Source: Thermothielavioides terrestris NRRL 8126 | Lineage: Eukaryota > Ascomycota > Sordariomycetes > Sordariales > Chaetomiaceae | Length of the DNA stretch: 64,000 bases | NCBI RefSeq assembly: GCF_000226115.1 | Contig: NC_016462.1 | Location: forward strand, 2,728,001-2,792,000 | Direction of reading: 5' to 3' | In this document: piece by piece, positions 10,346-20,691 of the stretch | How positions within the stretch are numbered: position 1 is the first letter of the stretch | Layout of the letters: each line of letters starts with the position of its first letter | Program-made: the position numbers and the translations under genes | Notes under the pieces: generated by a model | What the model was told of the DNA's origin: nothing | Databases searched by the model: none | Seen by the model: the letters and a program-made list of their open reading frames with translations, nothing else

Positions 10346-12325
10346 TCACACGGTTTTCTTCCCGACCCTCGCCGCCACCAGCTTCTCCATCTGCTCGATC
10401 CACCGCCGGGCAAACTCCTCCTCGGTGAACCGCTTCGCCGACTGCCGCGCCCGCCGGCGCACCGCGTACGGATCCGGCAAGTTCAGGGCCTTGTCGAAGG
10501 CCTGCGCAAACTCAGCCGCCGTTGTCGCGTGGAACCCTATCAGACAAAGCATGATTAGCACTCACACACGCCGCGCTCAAAAACAAGGGGAAAAAAGGGG
10601 GGGAAGAAACCAACCAGTCGCCCCGCCCTCGACGTCAACAACGATATCCATCCTGGGCCCGCCGCTGTCGTGCACGACGGCGACCAGCCCGGCGGCCTGG
10701 TACTCGACGACGCCGATGCCGAAGTGCTCGTTCCACATGCCGTTGACGCCGACCGACGCGCGCCGCAGCCAGTCCAGGATCTCGGGCCACGACGCGTCCA
10801 GGTGGAACTCGACCCGGCCGCGCACGCCCAGCTCGTTGGCCAGCAGCCGCAGCTGGTACACCCGCTTCGAGTCGCTGTCGTCGCGCACGCTGCCGACCAG
10901 CACCAGGCGCGGGCCGCCGCCGTTGTTGTTGTTGTTGTTGTTGTTGCTGCTGTTGCTGTTGTCGCTGCCGGTAGCGGTGGTGGTGTTGTTGTTTTGCTGT
11001 TTGAGAAAGTGCGCAAACGCCTGCAGGATCAGCGCGTGGTTCTTCTCCGGGCGGAACTGCGCGATGTAGAGCAGCACTTTCTCGCGGCGCGCTTCGCTGG
11101 CCGGCGACACCTCGACCTCGTGCTCCAGCTCGCGGACGGCGACGGGCGGGTAGACCACGGCGATGGGGTGGAGGCGGCTGTTGTTCGGGGAGCGCTGCCG
11201 CAGCGGCCCCCACAGCTTCTGGATGTGCGCCTGCGTCCAGCTCGAGTTGGTCATGACCACGTCGGCGGACGCGCCGGCGCGCGAGTAGGCGCGCGCGAAC
11301 AGCCGCCAGTAGAGCTTCTTGACGCCGCCGCGCACGCCGACGCCCTGGCTGGCGTTGACGCCCTGCGATCCGACGGCCGAGGCCGGGTCGAGGGAGTCCA
11401 GCATGTCCGTGGAGATGGTCGGGTAGTGCACGTACGCGCCCGTGGGCACGTCGCGGAACAGGAACTTGGACAGGCCCAGCGCGAAGGCGTAGCCCATCGT
11501 GTCGACGAAGATGTCCGGCACGAGGAGCGAGAAGGCATCCCAGGCGAGGATGAGCGAGCCGAATGATTGGCCGGCCAGGGTGAAGTGCGGCCAGGTCGAG
11601 GCGAGCACCCAATGGCGAGTAGTGAGGTAAAGGAAGTTGATGGTGGGCGGGTGGAGGTGGATGTTGAAACGGTTCTGGAGGGGGAAGCATCAGCGTTGAG
11701 AGATCCTAAAACAGGAAGACTGAGAGCTTGCCTTCACTCGGGCGAGCATGGCGTCCTTGGAGACATCGTGGTCGCCGGTGTAGACGACGCACTTGGCTTT
11801 TGGCCAGCGCTGCTGCGTGGCCCGGATGGCGGCCCAGAGGACCCTCTCTCCGCCGCCGCCGGCATTGCTAGGCCAGTCAGTCCCATGCCGCCCAACAGGC
11901 CGAGCAGACAGAACTCACCAGAACGGGTGGAAGAAGCCGACAACGCCGGCCCAATTCTCGTCGTCGCCTCCCTTGCCGCCGTTTTGGGCCGTCCCGAGAG
12001 CATGGGCGTCCACCTTCTCCCACCCGACGTCCTCCCCCGCTTCCCCGCGGCTGACCTCACTCGCCCTCTCCTCCTGATACTTCTTCTCGTCCGCCTCCAC
12101 AACCTCAAGAATGTGACATCGTCGTCCGTCCGTCTTCTTGCGCAGATACCACCCGAGAAAAGAGCCCAGGGCTCGCCAGAGCAGGGGAAATAATACGAGA
12201 GTTGCCAACGGCGTCAGGCATAAGGCTGGGAGGACGACATGTGAGAGAAGTGCGCTCTTCATGAAGGGGGAGCCGACAGGAGGCAAGCAAGTATTAACGC
12301 TCTCGGCGGCGCAGGTATCGGCCAT
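10346..12325 (-). CDS. ALG11: GDP-Man:Man3GlcNAc2-PP-dolichol alpha-1,2-mannosyltransferase
   Basis: Four exons on the minus strand: 12325-11919, 11867-11732, 11674-10615 and 10536-10346, giving 597 aa with consistent phases. The enzyme adds the fourth and fifth mannoses to the lipid-linked oligosaccharide on the cytosolic face of the ER. Seen: an N-terminal membrane anchor (about 22-55), '[19 protein letters not shown]', '[10 protein letters not shown]', '[15 protein letters not shown]', '[10 protein letters not shown]', '[11 protein letters not shown]' and '[15 protein letters not shown]' (the GT4 E-x7-E region). Intron 2 (11731-11675) has a GC donor (AAG|GCAAGC) and a CCCTCCAG acceptor; it preserves the conserved 'ARVKNRFNI'. 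A poly-Asn/Thr/Ser insertion (NNNTTT...[13 protein letters not shown]) interrupts the glycosyltransferase fold in a likely surface loop. Yeast Alg11 is about 550 aa, so the insert explains the extra length. Confidence 0.92.
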
Positions 12326-12910
12326 TGGTGGCGGGCGTGTCTATGGCATACGCACAAGAGGCCAGGTAACCGCCAGTGTTTGAAGGAGCTAAAGAGATAG
12401 GGAGGGCGCTATATAAGGCCAGCGGTTCGGGATGGAGATGTGATGATTATCGAGAGGCCATGAGAGCAAACGAGCGAACAGGGGCTCAGTAGGATCAGGG
12501 TGAAGTTCAAGTTAAGAAAAAGAAAAAGGTACCACGGATAAATACCCCGGGTCGTCAGAACAAGTACGGGTGTATTCCCCCAAATGTGCTGTGGTAGTGA
12601 AGTTGCGGCTTGGACAGCTGGTCAGAACAGGGGACGCGAGATGGGGTGCAGTGGACGCAGTGTGGCTCCGGATAGCGACGGCGCATGGCCCCACGGTGCC
12701 ACCCGCTGCGGCCACATGGTCTTGGCGCGTTGAGTTTAGTTCCATTCACTGTCAACTTTGGGTTAGCGCATTGCCGAAACAGCAAACCACCGACACGCCG
12801 GCATCTTCACAGTGGGCAGCTCATGAGATAACAGCTAACTCACCAAAAGACCAGCAAATGGCCCCGGATCACCCTAATTGGCATTAGCTACGTCAACAAC
12901 AACAACAACC
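12326..12910. promoter_or_regulatory. Divergent promoter region, ALG11 / COX18
   Basis: 585 bp between divergent starts. A TATA-like string (CTATATAAGG) lies at 12409-12418, about 90 bp upstream of the ALG11 start. No gene was seen inside. Confidence 0.4.
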
Positions 12911-14215
12911 ATGAGGGCCTTGACCCGGACTTGGGCCGCCGGGCTCCCGCCCGGCTTCCGAATACCTCGAACCACCACCACCTCGCCAATGCCAATGCGA
13001 AGCTTCTCATCCCTCCGCCCTCTCACCCTCAACAACCTCATCATCACCCACAACAACCACCACCCCAACCCGGCCTCGAGCTCAAAAAGACCAACCCTCC
13101 TTGCGCAGCACCACCAACCCACCAAACCCCGCCACCATCTCCCCCTGCAGCGCCGCTCCTTCTCCCTGCTGCCGCTGCTCGAATCGACGCTCACGACCGC
13201 CCAGACCCTGCTCACGACGCTGCACACGGCCGCCGGCACGCCGTGGTACCTGACCATCCCGCTGTTCGCGCTGGTCCTGAACCTCGCGACCCGCCTGCCG
13301 GCGACGCTCTACTCGCGGCGCGTGGCCGTGCGCCGCCAGCGGCTCGAGCCGCTCGCGCGGGCCGCGGCCGCGCGCGTGCAGGCCGAGGTGCGCGCGCTGC
13401 ACCAGCACCAGCAGCGGGAGCAGCCGGAGCAGCGGGAGCAGCAGCAGCAGCAGCAGAAGCTGCTCGACGAGTACGTCCGGCGGAGCGCGCGCGAGACGAC
13501 GCTGCGCGAGCGCCGCGCCGGCGTGCAGCGGTGGAAGCACTGGCTGCCGAGCCTGGCCGCGTTCCCCGTGTGGATCGCGGGGATTGAGGCGCTGCGGAGG
13601 ATGTGTGGTGGGCCGAGGGGCCTGCTGGGGAGTCTGATCTTCGGCGCGAAGGCCGTGGAGCAGGGGGCGGAACGGGGTGGTTCAGGGCTGGAAGGGGGTG
13701 GTCCGGGGCTGGAAGGCGGGGTCCAGGCTACTTCAATGCCAGGGGCGGAGGAGGTCGGGGTTGTTCCGGAGGCGCTGGCCGGCGGGGACATTTCCATGGC
13801 GACGGGCGGCTGCCTGTGGTTCCCCGACCTCATGGTCGCGGACCCGTACCACATCCTGCCGGTTGCGCTGTCCGCCATCCTGGTGCTGAACATGCTGCCG
13901 AGGTCGCAGGCCGGGCTGCGCCTCCTGCTGGGCGGCGAAGACACCCAACCAGCCAAGGCCGTTGGGGTTAAGTGGCGGATGCGACTACAGCGCGCATTGC
14001 TCATGGTCGCCGTGTTTGTCGGCCCGGCCACCATGGACCTGCCGGCGGCTCTGCACCTGTACTGGATAGCCTCGGCAACGGTGACCTGGGCCCAGACCGC
14101 AATCATCTGGCGGCTGATGCCGTTGCCCAAGACGGTCGCTCCCGCGAAGAAGAGCGAGCTGAACTTCGTCATGCCGAGACGCGAGGAGCCAAAAAGGCCG
14201 CCGATGGAGGGGTAA
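12911..14215 (+). CDS. COX18: Mitochondrial inner membrane insertase Cox18 (Oxa1/YidC family)
   Basis: Single exon, 434 aa. ATG at 12911 is preceded by an ACAACAACAACC leader. It exports the C-terminal tail of Cox2 across the inner membrane. Residues 1-85 are Arg/Ser/Thr-rich without acidic residues, a mitochondrial presequence ('QRRSFSLLPLL'). The Oxa1-type core follows: 'GTPWYLTIPLFALVLNLATR' (first membrane helix), a Gln/Arg-rich matrix coiled coil ('EQREQQQQQQKLLDEYVR'), 'LPSLAAFPVWIAGIEALRRM', then 'LWFPDLMVADPYHILPVALS' and 'PAALHLYWIASATVTWAQT'. The 'WFPDLMVADPYHILP' motif is diagnostic of Cox18/Oxa1. A Gly/Glu-rich insert lies near 250-295. Divergent from ALG11 and convergent with the syntaxin gene. 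Confidence 0.88.
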   Translation: MRALTRTWAAGLPPGFRIPRTTTTSPMPMRSFSSLRPLTLNNLIITHNNHHPNPASSSKRPTLLAQHHQPTKPRHHLPLQRRSFSLLPLLESTLTTAQTLLTTLHTAAGTPWYLTIPLFALVLNLATRLPATLYSRRVAVRRQRLEPLARAAAARVQAEVRALHQHQQREQPEQREQQQQQQKLLDEYVRRSARETTLRERRAGVQRWKHWLPSLAAFPVWIAGIEALRRMCGGPRGLLGSLIFGAKAVEQGAERGGSGLEGGGPGLEGGVQATSMPGAEEVGVVPEALAGGDISMATGGCLWFPDLMVADPYHILPVALSAILVLNMLPRSQAGLRLLLGGEDTQPAKAVGVKWRMRLQRALLMVAVFVGPATMDLPAALHLYWIASATVTWAQTAIIWRLMPLPKTVAPAKKSELNFVMPRREEPKRPPMEG

Positions 14216-14387
14216 CCAGCTCGATTTCGAAGTGTACAGTAAAAAGAAGTGACACATACAGCCAGCCGCATGGCCCAACTCCAACGCCGCCGCCGCCCTG
14301 TAACAGCAAAATGATACCAATTGCACCACGCCGTCCGCCCGCCGTCCCATTATCGGGACAACCCAACCCTCAAACAACCCGCTGCCA
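14216..14387. other. Convergent 3' spacer, COX18 / syntaxin
   Basis: 172 bp between stops. No feature was recognised. Confidence 0.35.
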
Positions 14388-15307
14388 TCACCCCAAAAAC
14401 ACGGCCAACAGCACGATGGTCAGGATCACCACCAGCACCAGCAGCAGGCAGCAGGCCTTGCTGCGGGCGTTCTTCTGGTAGACGGCGGCGCGGCGCAGCT
14501 CGTGGTCGGCGCCGCGCGTGTCGTCGCGCACGACCTCGACCTGGCGCTCGATGGTGTCGAGCATCTCGCCCTGCTCGGTCACGATCTGCGCGACCTGCTG
14601 GAACAGCACGTTGAGGTCGCCCACGCCCTGCTCGATGTTGCGGATCTCCTCCTCGCGCTCGATGATCAGCGCCTCCTGGAAGTCGACCTCGTCCTGCGGC
14701 ACCAGCCGCGCGAGCTCCTGCTGCTGCTGCAGCTGCTGGGCGCTGGCGGGCCCGCCGGCCGCGGCGGCGGCGGTGGTGCCGGATTCGCTCTCGACGGCTG
14801 CGCGGGCGGCGGAGACGGAGGCTTTCTCTTTCTCGAGCGCTTGGCGTTGGAGGGTTTGGAATTCCGAGAGCGCGGCCTGGAACTCGCGCGAGAGCTTTTG
14901 CTGCATGTATTTTTGCGCTCCCTGTAGCAGCACAGGTCAATAATACATCCTCCTGGGTCGCACGACCACACACACACACACGCACGCCTTTGCAAAGGGA
15001 AATAGTAGAGGGGCAGCCGTACTGTCACATCCTCCCAGGTCTGAATCTTCTTGACGCCCTCGCCCACCTCCTTGAACATCTCGCGCGACTCCTCGATCAG
15101 CTCGTGCACCCGCTCCCGCACCCGCGGCGTGTCCCGCCGCGTGCCCAGGTGCCCGACCTCGCCGTTCAGCCGCTGGTTATTGCCGTTGAGCCGGAACAGC
15201 TTGTTCATCAGGTCCTGCGAGAGACGCTGGAACTCGGGATCGTCGGAGTAGCTGGGCGTGCCGCGGCGACGCCCCGCCTCGAGCGACGAGAGCTGGTCGA
15301 ATGACAT
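14388..15307 (-). CDS. PEP12: Endosomal/vacuolar Qa-SNARE (Pep12-type syntaxin)
   Basis: Exons 15307-15023 and 14921-14388, giving 272 aa; the 101-nt intron is GTACGG...GCTACAG, phase 0. It is the target-membrane SNARE for fusion at late endosome or vacuole. Seen: an N-terminal Habc-like region (DDPEFQRLSQDLMNKLFRLN, 'RERVHELIEESREMFKEVGE'), an Ala/Gln-rich linker (135-165), and a SNARE motif at about 183-245 (IEREEEIRNIEQGVGDLNVL) with the zero-layer glutamine in 'TEQGEM' (Q212). A 19-residue tail anchor (253-271) ends in FLG. The alternative Vam3 cannot be excluded, since one fungal gene may fill both roles. It diverges from NDC1, about 500 bp apart. Confidence 0.82.
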
Positions 15308-15807
15308 GGCGGCGGTGGCGGGGACCAGTGCGTCGGAGTCGGCGTAGGCGGCGTCGGTGTCGGAAAGTATATCGCAACGAACGGTTCGGCGCAAAATGCA
15401 GTAGCGAGAGCGAGCGTTGCGGACGCGAGCGACTGGTGCAAAAGCGTCCGGCTTGATTGATGATGTTGGCTTCCTTATCAGCCGGGGACTCGATTGCGGC
15501 GGATGGAGGTACGTCAGGTCCGGGCCTGGTTGGTTGCCTGCAACCGCCTGGACTAAACTACCGGAAGGAACCCTGTCCATCTGGGCGGGGTGCCACTTCG
15601 GGCCAATCAACAGCGGGCCTGTGGGGCGCCTGCTTCGCCGTTTCGCGCGACGGGACTCGCAGCTGTGAGCTGCTGCAGAGACAGCTTTTTATTTACAAAC
15701 CCTGACCTTCCGCTGCGATCCGCAACGTCGCCCAGCGACTCATCAAAACACCAACACCACCATCCGGGAGAAAGGAGTCTTCCTCCCCTGGACGATGCCC
15801 AGCAAAG
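15308..15807. promoter_or_regulatory. Divergent promoter region, syntaxin / NDC1
   Basis: 500 bp between divergent starts. No gene is supported. Confidence 0.35.
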
Positions 15808-17835
15808 ATGGCCGGAGCTACAGTGAGGAGGTCGCCGTATAAGGATTTCCTGCAGCCGGCATTGCAGCGACGCTTTGCGACGGCGAGCTTGTTTGTGCTG
15901 GCCATCGCCTACGCCCAGGCCCTGCTCCTGGCGAATTGGGGCTCCTGTAAGCCCCCCTCACCTCTAGATTTCCTCCCTCCCGGAACAAGATCGCCGTCTA
16001 ACCCGTTCGACGCAGTATTTTGGTCCTGGTTCCCGCTGGGCCCGGCCGGCATACGCGCCGTCTTTTTCTTCTTCTGCAGCATCTCCATCATCATCCTCCG
16101 CATCGCCCAGTACCACCCCGGCCTGCGCACCTCCGACTCGGGCATCCACACCTTCTTCCGCTATGCGCCGAAGTTCCAGACTCTCGAGACCGTCCTCACA
16201 TATGCGCTTTCGGCCTTCGTCTTCAGCCAGGTCTACCTGTGGTCGCTGCCGGAGAAGTCGGGCATGGAGCACATCACCTATTTCATGTCGGACCGGGCGA
16301 GGCTGAACGAGAAGCCGATTTTCTTGACGACCCATCTGGTGCTGCTGGGCGTCTACCAGGGCCTGGTGCATCTCTTCAAGGACGTCGACCGGCTGACCCT
16401 CGGCGTCGCTCGGCCGCAGAACGGGGGTGGGAAGCCCGAGGAAGGCGATTCATCCTTCCAGGTGCGGCGGTTCCGCGATCAGATACCGACGATGGTGGTG
16501 TACACGGTCAACCATTTGGTATTCGGCCTGGTCATCAATTTTGCCGTTTATCCCCTTTTCTTCCGCGCCACGATATGGAAGACCATGATGGTGTTCCTGC
16601 GGCCCATCTATAACCTTCCGAGGAGCAACATGGTCCCCGCCACGCTGCCGTTCTCCTTCTCGAGCCTCTCGCACTGCTGGATTGCGGGCTTGATGCTCAT
16701 ATTTGCCTGGACGGCCGCCAACACGGCTTTCTCTCTCTTCCTGGTTAAGAACCCGCTGAAGAACGGAAAGCCGTTGACGTCGGACGCCAAAGACCCGAAT
16801 GGCAGCCTCCTGAATGGCTTGAAGAATAAGAAGCTTTCCATCAAGGTATGCTTGCTCATCCTCGCCTGGGACTGTTTTTCCGACTCGCCTCGCTAACGGC
16901 GCCAGTGCTTCGCCATGTGGGAGCTGGCCTTCATTGCCCGCGACTTTGAGGATCGACGCAAGGCCATCTACGAAGACATCGACCGCAAGGACGGTCCAAT
17001 GTGGTCACAGGTCTACAAGATCTGCTTGGACGTCCTCAAGGAGCTGGGAACCAACATAGACACGTACACAGCGCCGCCGCAGCCCTCCGGCCCGCCCGCC
17101 GCAGCGCCCGCAGGCGAGGAGCCAAAGCGAACAACAGCCCCGCCAAAGGACGACCCCATCTTCCAGCCCATCCCCCAGAGGAAAGGCTTCCGCAGCCAGG
17201 TCGAAAAGGTCGTCAACCAAGCGGCGCTGGCACCCGGCCAGGGGTCACAGCTCAGCCCCGCGGCAAAGAAGGCCGTTGAATCCGCCAAGCAGCAGCTCCG
17301 CCGCATCCAGAAAGAAGCCACCGGCACGGACGACACACAGGGACTCTTTAAGGACTTGGCCCTGAAGGTGCTCCACTCAACCGCCGGCTGGCCCTTCCGG
17401 CAGCACTACCGGCGGCGCGTCGCGCACGCCGTGCTCGGCGCGCCCTACGGGGAGCCGAGCCTGTACGTCAACGCGGCCTGCGCGCTCAGCCAGCTGGCCG
17501 TGCACAGCCTGCGCGAGGACCGGTACGGCAACGTGCAGCGCGACGTCGCGGCCATCGTGCGCGCGCTCACGGGGCTGGCGCGCAAGCTGGACGCGTTCAG
17601 GAGCGGGCTGGCCACGCACTGGACCGACGTCGAAGGCAAGCGGGAGTCGCCCGAGGTGGAGCAGGTGGCGCAGGCGCTGCGGGAGGCGCTGGTCAGGCTG
17701 ATCGAGGCGTTCGGCCCCTATGCGAGGGATCTGAGGCTGAGCTTGACGGACGTGAGGCTGGCGAAGGAGGCCGCGGGCCTGCTGGGGCCGGAAGGCGAGA
17801 TGGAGGAGGTCGGCGCGAGGAGGGCTGGGAGGTAG
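15808..17835 (+). CDS. NDC1: Nuclear pore membrane protein Ndc1
   Basis: Exons 15808-15946, 16016-16845 and 16906-17835, giving 632 aa with consistent phases. Ndc1 is a transmembrane nucleoporin that anchors nuclear pore complexes and, in yeast, spindle pole bodies. N-terminal half: several membrane segments ('ASLFVLAIAYAQALLLANWG', 'LFWSWFPLGPAGIRAVFFFF', 'TVLTYALSAFVFSQVYLWSL', 'IFLTTHLVLLGVYQGLVHLF', 'VVYTVNHLVFGLVINFAVYP', 'WIAGLMLIFAWTAANTAF'). C-terminal half: soluble, with 'CFAMWELAFIARDFEDRRKA', a Pro/Ala linker and a helical domain ('YVNAACALSQLAVHSLREDR'). Intron 1 (69 nt, GTAAGC, CTAAC branch, GCAG) has no in-frame stop, so retention would add 23 residues at the second membrane segment. 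Confidence 0.87.
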
Positions 17836-18445
17836 CGCACTGGGAAAGGATCAGGAATATTATGTATCAGCGTTTGCTGGGTGTCATCTACACTAGACGG
17901 TTACGATGGGCTTTGGGGTTATGGGTGGTGCATCAAAATGTGTCAATATGGTCATGATTTTCTTAGGACCAGCTTCATGGGGCTCGAAACTGGAACGCAG
18001 GAGTGTGTACGGAACATAGCTTATCGGGTCTGTCGGCCTCGCGGGAGCACAGGGGACACAAGAACCCACGCGCTTAACCCTAACCCTTAATCTATCCGCG
18101 GCTGACGGGAAAGCGGCTGGCTCCCGCTGCGCAATGGCTCAATTCACTCGCAGCTTCCAACTTCCAAGCTCCCGCCTGCTCGTCCAACCCAACGTCGAGC
18201 GGTGGCGAGGCCTATCAACCCGATGTAGCGATATCGTTACGGCTTTCGATTTCTGGCTTCTACCTAGGATTCAGCGCAGCCATGACCATTCGCAGCCCCC
18301 AATTGCCGTGCGCCGCGTCTACCCGAGCCCACCGTAGGGTTGTTGTGAGGGCGTCGTCGAGCTTCCGCTTCACCAGCTCCAGGAGCTCCGGAGAAGTCAG
18401 CAGCTCTGAGGTCCGGAGATAACAACCGAGCTGCTCTCACCCACC
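17836..18445. promoter_or_regulatory. Spacer between NDC1 and DLT1
   Basis: 610 bp between tandem genes, holding the NDC1 3' end and the DLT1 promoter. A 16-bp telomere-like stretch (TTAACCCTAACCCTTA) occurs at 18074-18089. No protein gene is supported. Confidence 0.4.
18074..18089. repeat. Short interstitial telomere-like motif
   Basis: The plus strand reads TTAACCCTAACCCTTA, two CCCTAA-type units. This is too short to be more than suggestive. Confidence 0.4.
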
Positions 18446-19783
18446 ATGTCGGCCGCGTCGCTCCTCTTCCTGATCGTCTACAACTTCCTGTACTACTTCC
18501 TGTACCTCGTCCTGTTCGCCTTCCTCGTCGTCACGCCCATCGACGTGATCCAGCAGGCCGTGCAGCGCCGCCGCAACTACGACATCCTCGTCCTCATTGT
18601 CTGCTATGTCGCCACCATCCTAGCCGTCGCGCTGGTCTACGCCACGCGCCTCTACATCAGCCGCTCCGTGCTCGCCTCCATCCCGAAGTCGTGGATCCCC
18701 ATCGAGAAGGGCGACGTGCCGCCCGACGTGCGCCAGATGATCGTCGACGGCCTCGGCAGGAGCGCCGCCATCGCCTACGCCGCCCGACCGCGCGTGCCGC
18801 CTGCGTCTCTCGCCCAGGAACCTGCGCCGGCGGCATCGCCTCCGTCCGGTGCGCCAGGGCTGTCGTTGACGGCGTCCAAGAAGAGCGCTGCCTCTGAGAA
18901 GGAGGCGGTGGTTGGGATTTCCCCGCAAAAACCCGTATGGGGCGAGATCGAGCACCCGGGCTGGGCGTCGCCGATGTCTCCGGACCTGCCTGACGTGCAG
19001 TATGACGCGGTCGTCCAAGAGTTGCCGAACCTGATCGAGGCAAAGGCCATTACACTCGCCCCTCCGGATCCCGGATCGCACGCCGAGCCGCCAGCGCTCG
19101 ATCCAGATGCGATTGCTCTTCTCCAGCGACCAGAATACATGGGCCTCCGCGAGTACCTCGCGCACCTTACCGACCTGGCCGTACTCGCGCCACTGCCGGT
19201 AACGGACGAGTTCCTCGCCGCGTACGAGGCCGCGCGATTCTCCGCACGGCCGCTGTCCAACGAGCAGTTCCGCAACCTGATGCACCTCTTCGCAGAAATC
19301 CTCCGCAACATGCATCCACTCAGCCCTGCCGTGCTGGCGGGGTACGAGGACGACGGCTCGTCCAGGCTGACGCCGTCGGAGAGCGACATCGACAACGATG
19401 CGCCGCGCGGGACAAGCCCGTCCAGTCTGGGCACGGCTCGCGGTCCACAAGTCCAGCGTGGGGACGACGATGGCGGGATTGCGCGCAGCGACAGCTCGAG
19501 CACGGCTAGCTCAGCGCGCCCGCGGCCCGGTCTCAGGGCGCGCAATTCATCGGCGAACACGTGGCAGTTCCGCACGGCGCCGACGACGCCCAGGAGTCGG
19601 CACACCGGCTTCTCGAGGGCGTCCAGCTCGGAGAGCTTCGCGCACACGCGACGCCCGTACCCGGCCAGCGAGGCGTCAAGCGCCAGCCTGCGGTCGGTGG
19701 GGCGAGGGTCGGTCATCCGGCTGGCGGGCAGCGAGGACGCGACGGACTTGCCGTATGTTCTGATGCATTCGCCGAGCCGGTGA
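18446..19783 (+). CDS. DLT1: Defect at low temperature protein 1 (Dlt1)
   Basis: Single exon, 445 aa; ATG at 18446 in a CCACC context. It is a fungal membrane protein with a cold-growth phenotype in yeast; the biochemical role is unknown. Two membrane helices are seen near the N-terminus ('LLFLIVYNFLYYFLYLVLFA' and 'DILVLIVCYVATILAVALVY') followed by the family signature 'YATRLYISRSVLASIPKSWI' and 'EKGDVPPDVRQMIVDGLGRS'. A second conserved block is 'PEYMGLREYLAHLTDL' with 'LSNEQFRNLMHLFAEIL'. The last 110 residues are Ser/Arg-rich and disordered. It is tandem with NDC1 upstream and with an RS-rich gene downstream. Confidence 0.88.
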   Translation: MSAASLLFLIVYNFLYYFLYLVLFAFLVVTPIDVIQQAVQRRRNYDILVLIVCYVATILAVALVYATRLYISRSVLASIPKSWIPIEKGDVPPDVRQMIVDGLGRSAAIAYAARPRVPPASLAQEPAPAASPPSGAPGLSLTASKKSAASEKEAVVGISPQKPVWGEIEHPGWASPMSPDLPDVQYDAVVQELPNLIEAKAITLAPPDPGSHAEPPALDPDAIALLQRPEYMGLREYLAHLTDLAVLAPLPVTDEFLAAYEAARFSARPLSNEQFRNLMHLFAEILRNMHPLSPAVLAGYEDDGSSRLTPSESDIDNDAPRGTSPSSLGTARGPQVQRGDDDGGIARSDSSSTASSARPRPGLRARNSSANTWQFRTAPTTPRSRHTGFSRASSSESFAHTRRPYPASEASSASLRSVGRGSVIRLAGSEDATDLPYVLMHSPSR

Positions 19784-20691
19784 ATAGCGAAGGCGGCCGT
19801 GAAAATGGGAGTCAACTTGGTCGCTTCAGGGTAGGGGTAGATCGGAGAAGCGGTACATTAACTGTCTAATGCTACTTCTTGCAAAACACACTCCCAGCGT
19901 GCTCGTCCCGTCGGGATGGCTTAGAAAAGGGTTAGACTACATGTCACGGTGAGCCGCAACTATGTGCATGTCGCGAAATCTCAGCATTAACTTGATCGTG
20001 CAAGCCTCCACAGACCGCTGAGCCGCTGATCAGCGAGCCAAGCCGGTGAAACCCATGCCTGCCCAACACTGGCCGGCGACAGATTGATGGGACGGACTGG
20101 ATGCGACGCTGCCGGCCCGGTGACATCATCCTCCTCCCCACCACCAACTGCATCAAGTGAGTGATCGCTGCCGGACACCATAAGAGCCCAAGGTCAGCCC
20201 CGGGGCGTCCTGGGCAGATTTGCCCTGGGGACCAGCCCGTCATACATACCAAGGTTGTCCTGCCCCGGCCAATCGGTCGAGCACTCCCTACCAGCTCTTC
20301 ACCGTCGAAGTGGCGGAGTCGCCGGAGTTGAGAGCAGCAGCCTTGTTCATCGCTGCTTGTTGGTCTGATATATCATCGCCGCCCCGTCTCACAGCTTTAA
20401 GTCGCCTCTCGAGACCCGTCTTTCTGCAAATTCATTGTCTCGTTCGGGAAGGCGACGCATGCACAGCAGATACGACTGTGTACCGCCATAAGTGACGAGT
20501 CTGATTCCGGACAACGCCGACGTCGGCAGCCCCGGGCGCCAGGCCCAGCCTCGCCAGGCCCAGCCTCAGTCTAGCCTATACGAAGAACACCGGCGACGAT
20601 CCAGCCTGCTGCCGAGGTGAAGTTGAAGCCATATCACCACTCGCCATCACCTTTCCTCTCATCCCCTCCCCACCCTCGACAACCCAACATC
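19784..20691. promoter_or_regulatory. Spacer upstream of the RS/His-rich gene
   Basis: About 900 bp with no supported protein gene. CCAGGCCCAGCCTC is tandemly duplicated near 20540-20568 (GGCCCAGCCTCGCCAGGCCC). It presumably contains the downstream gene's promoter and 5' leader. Confidence 0.35.
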
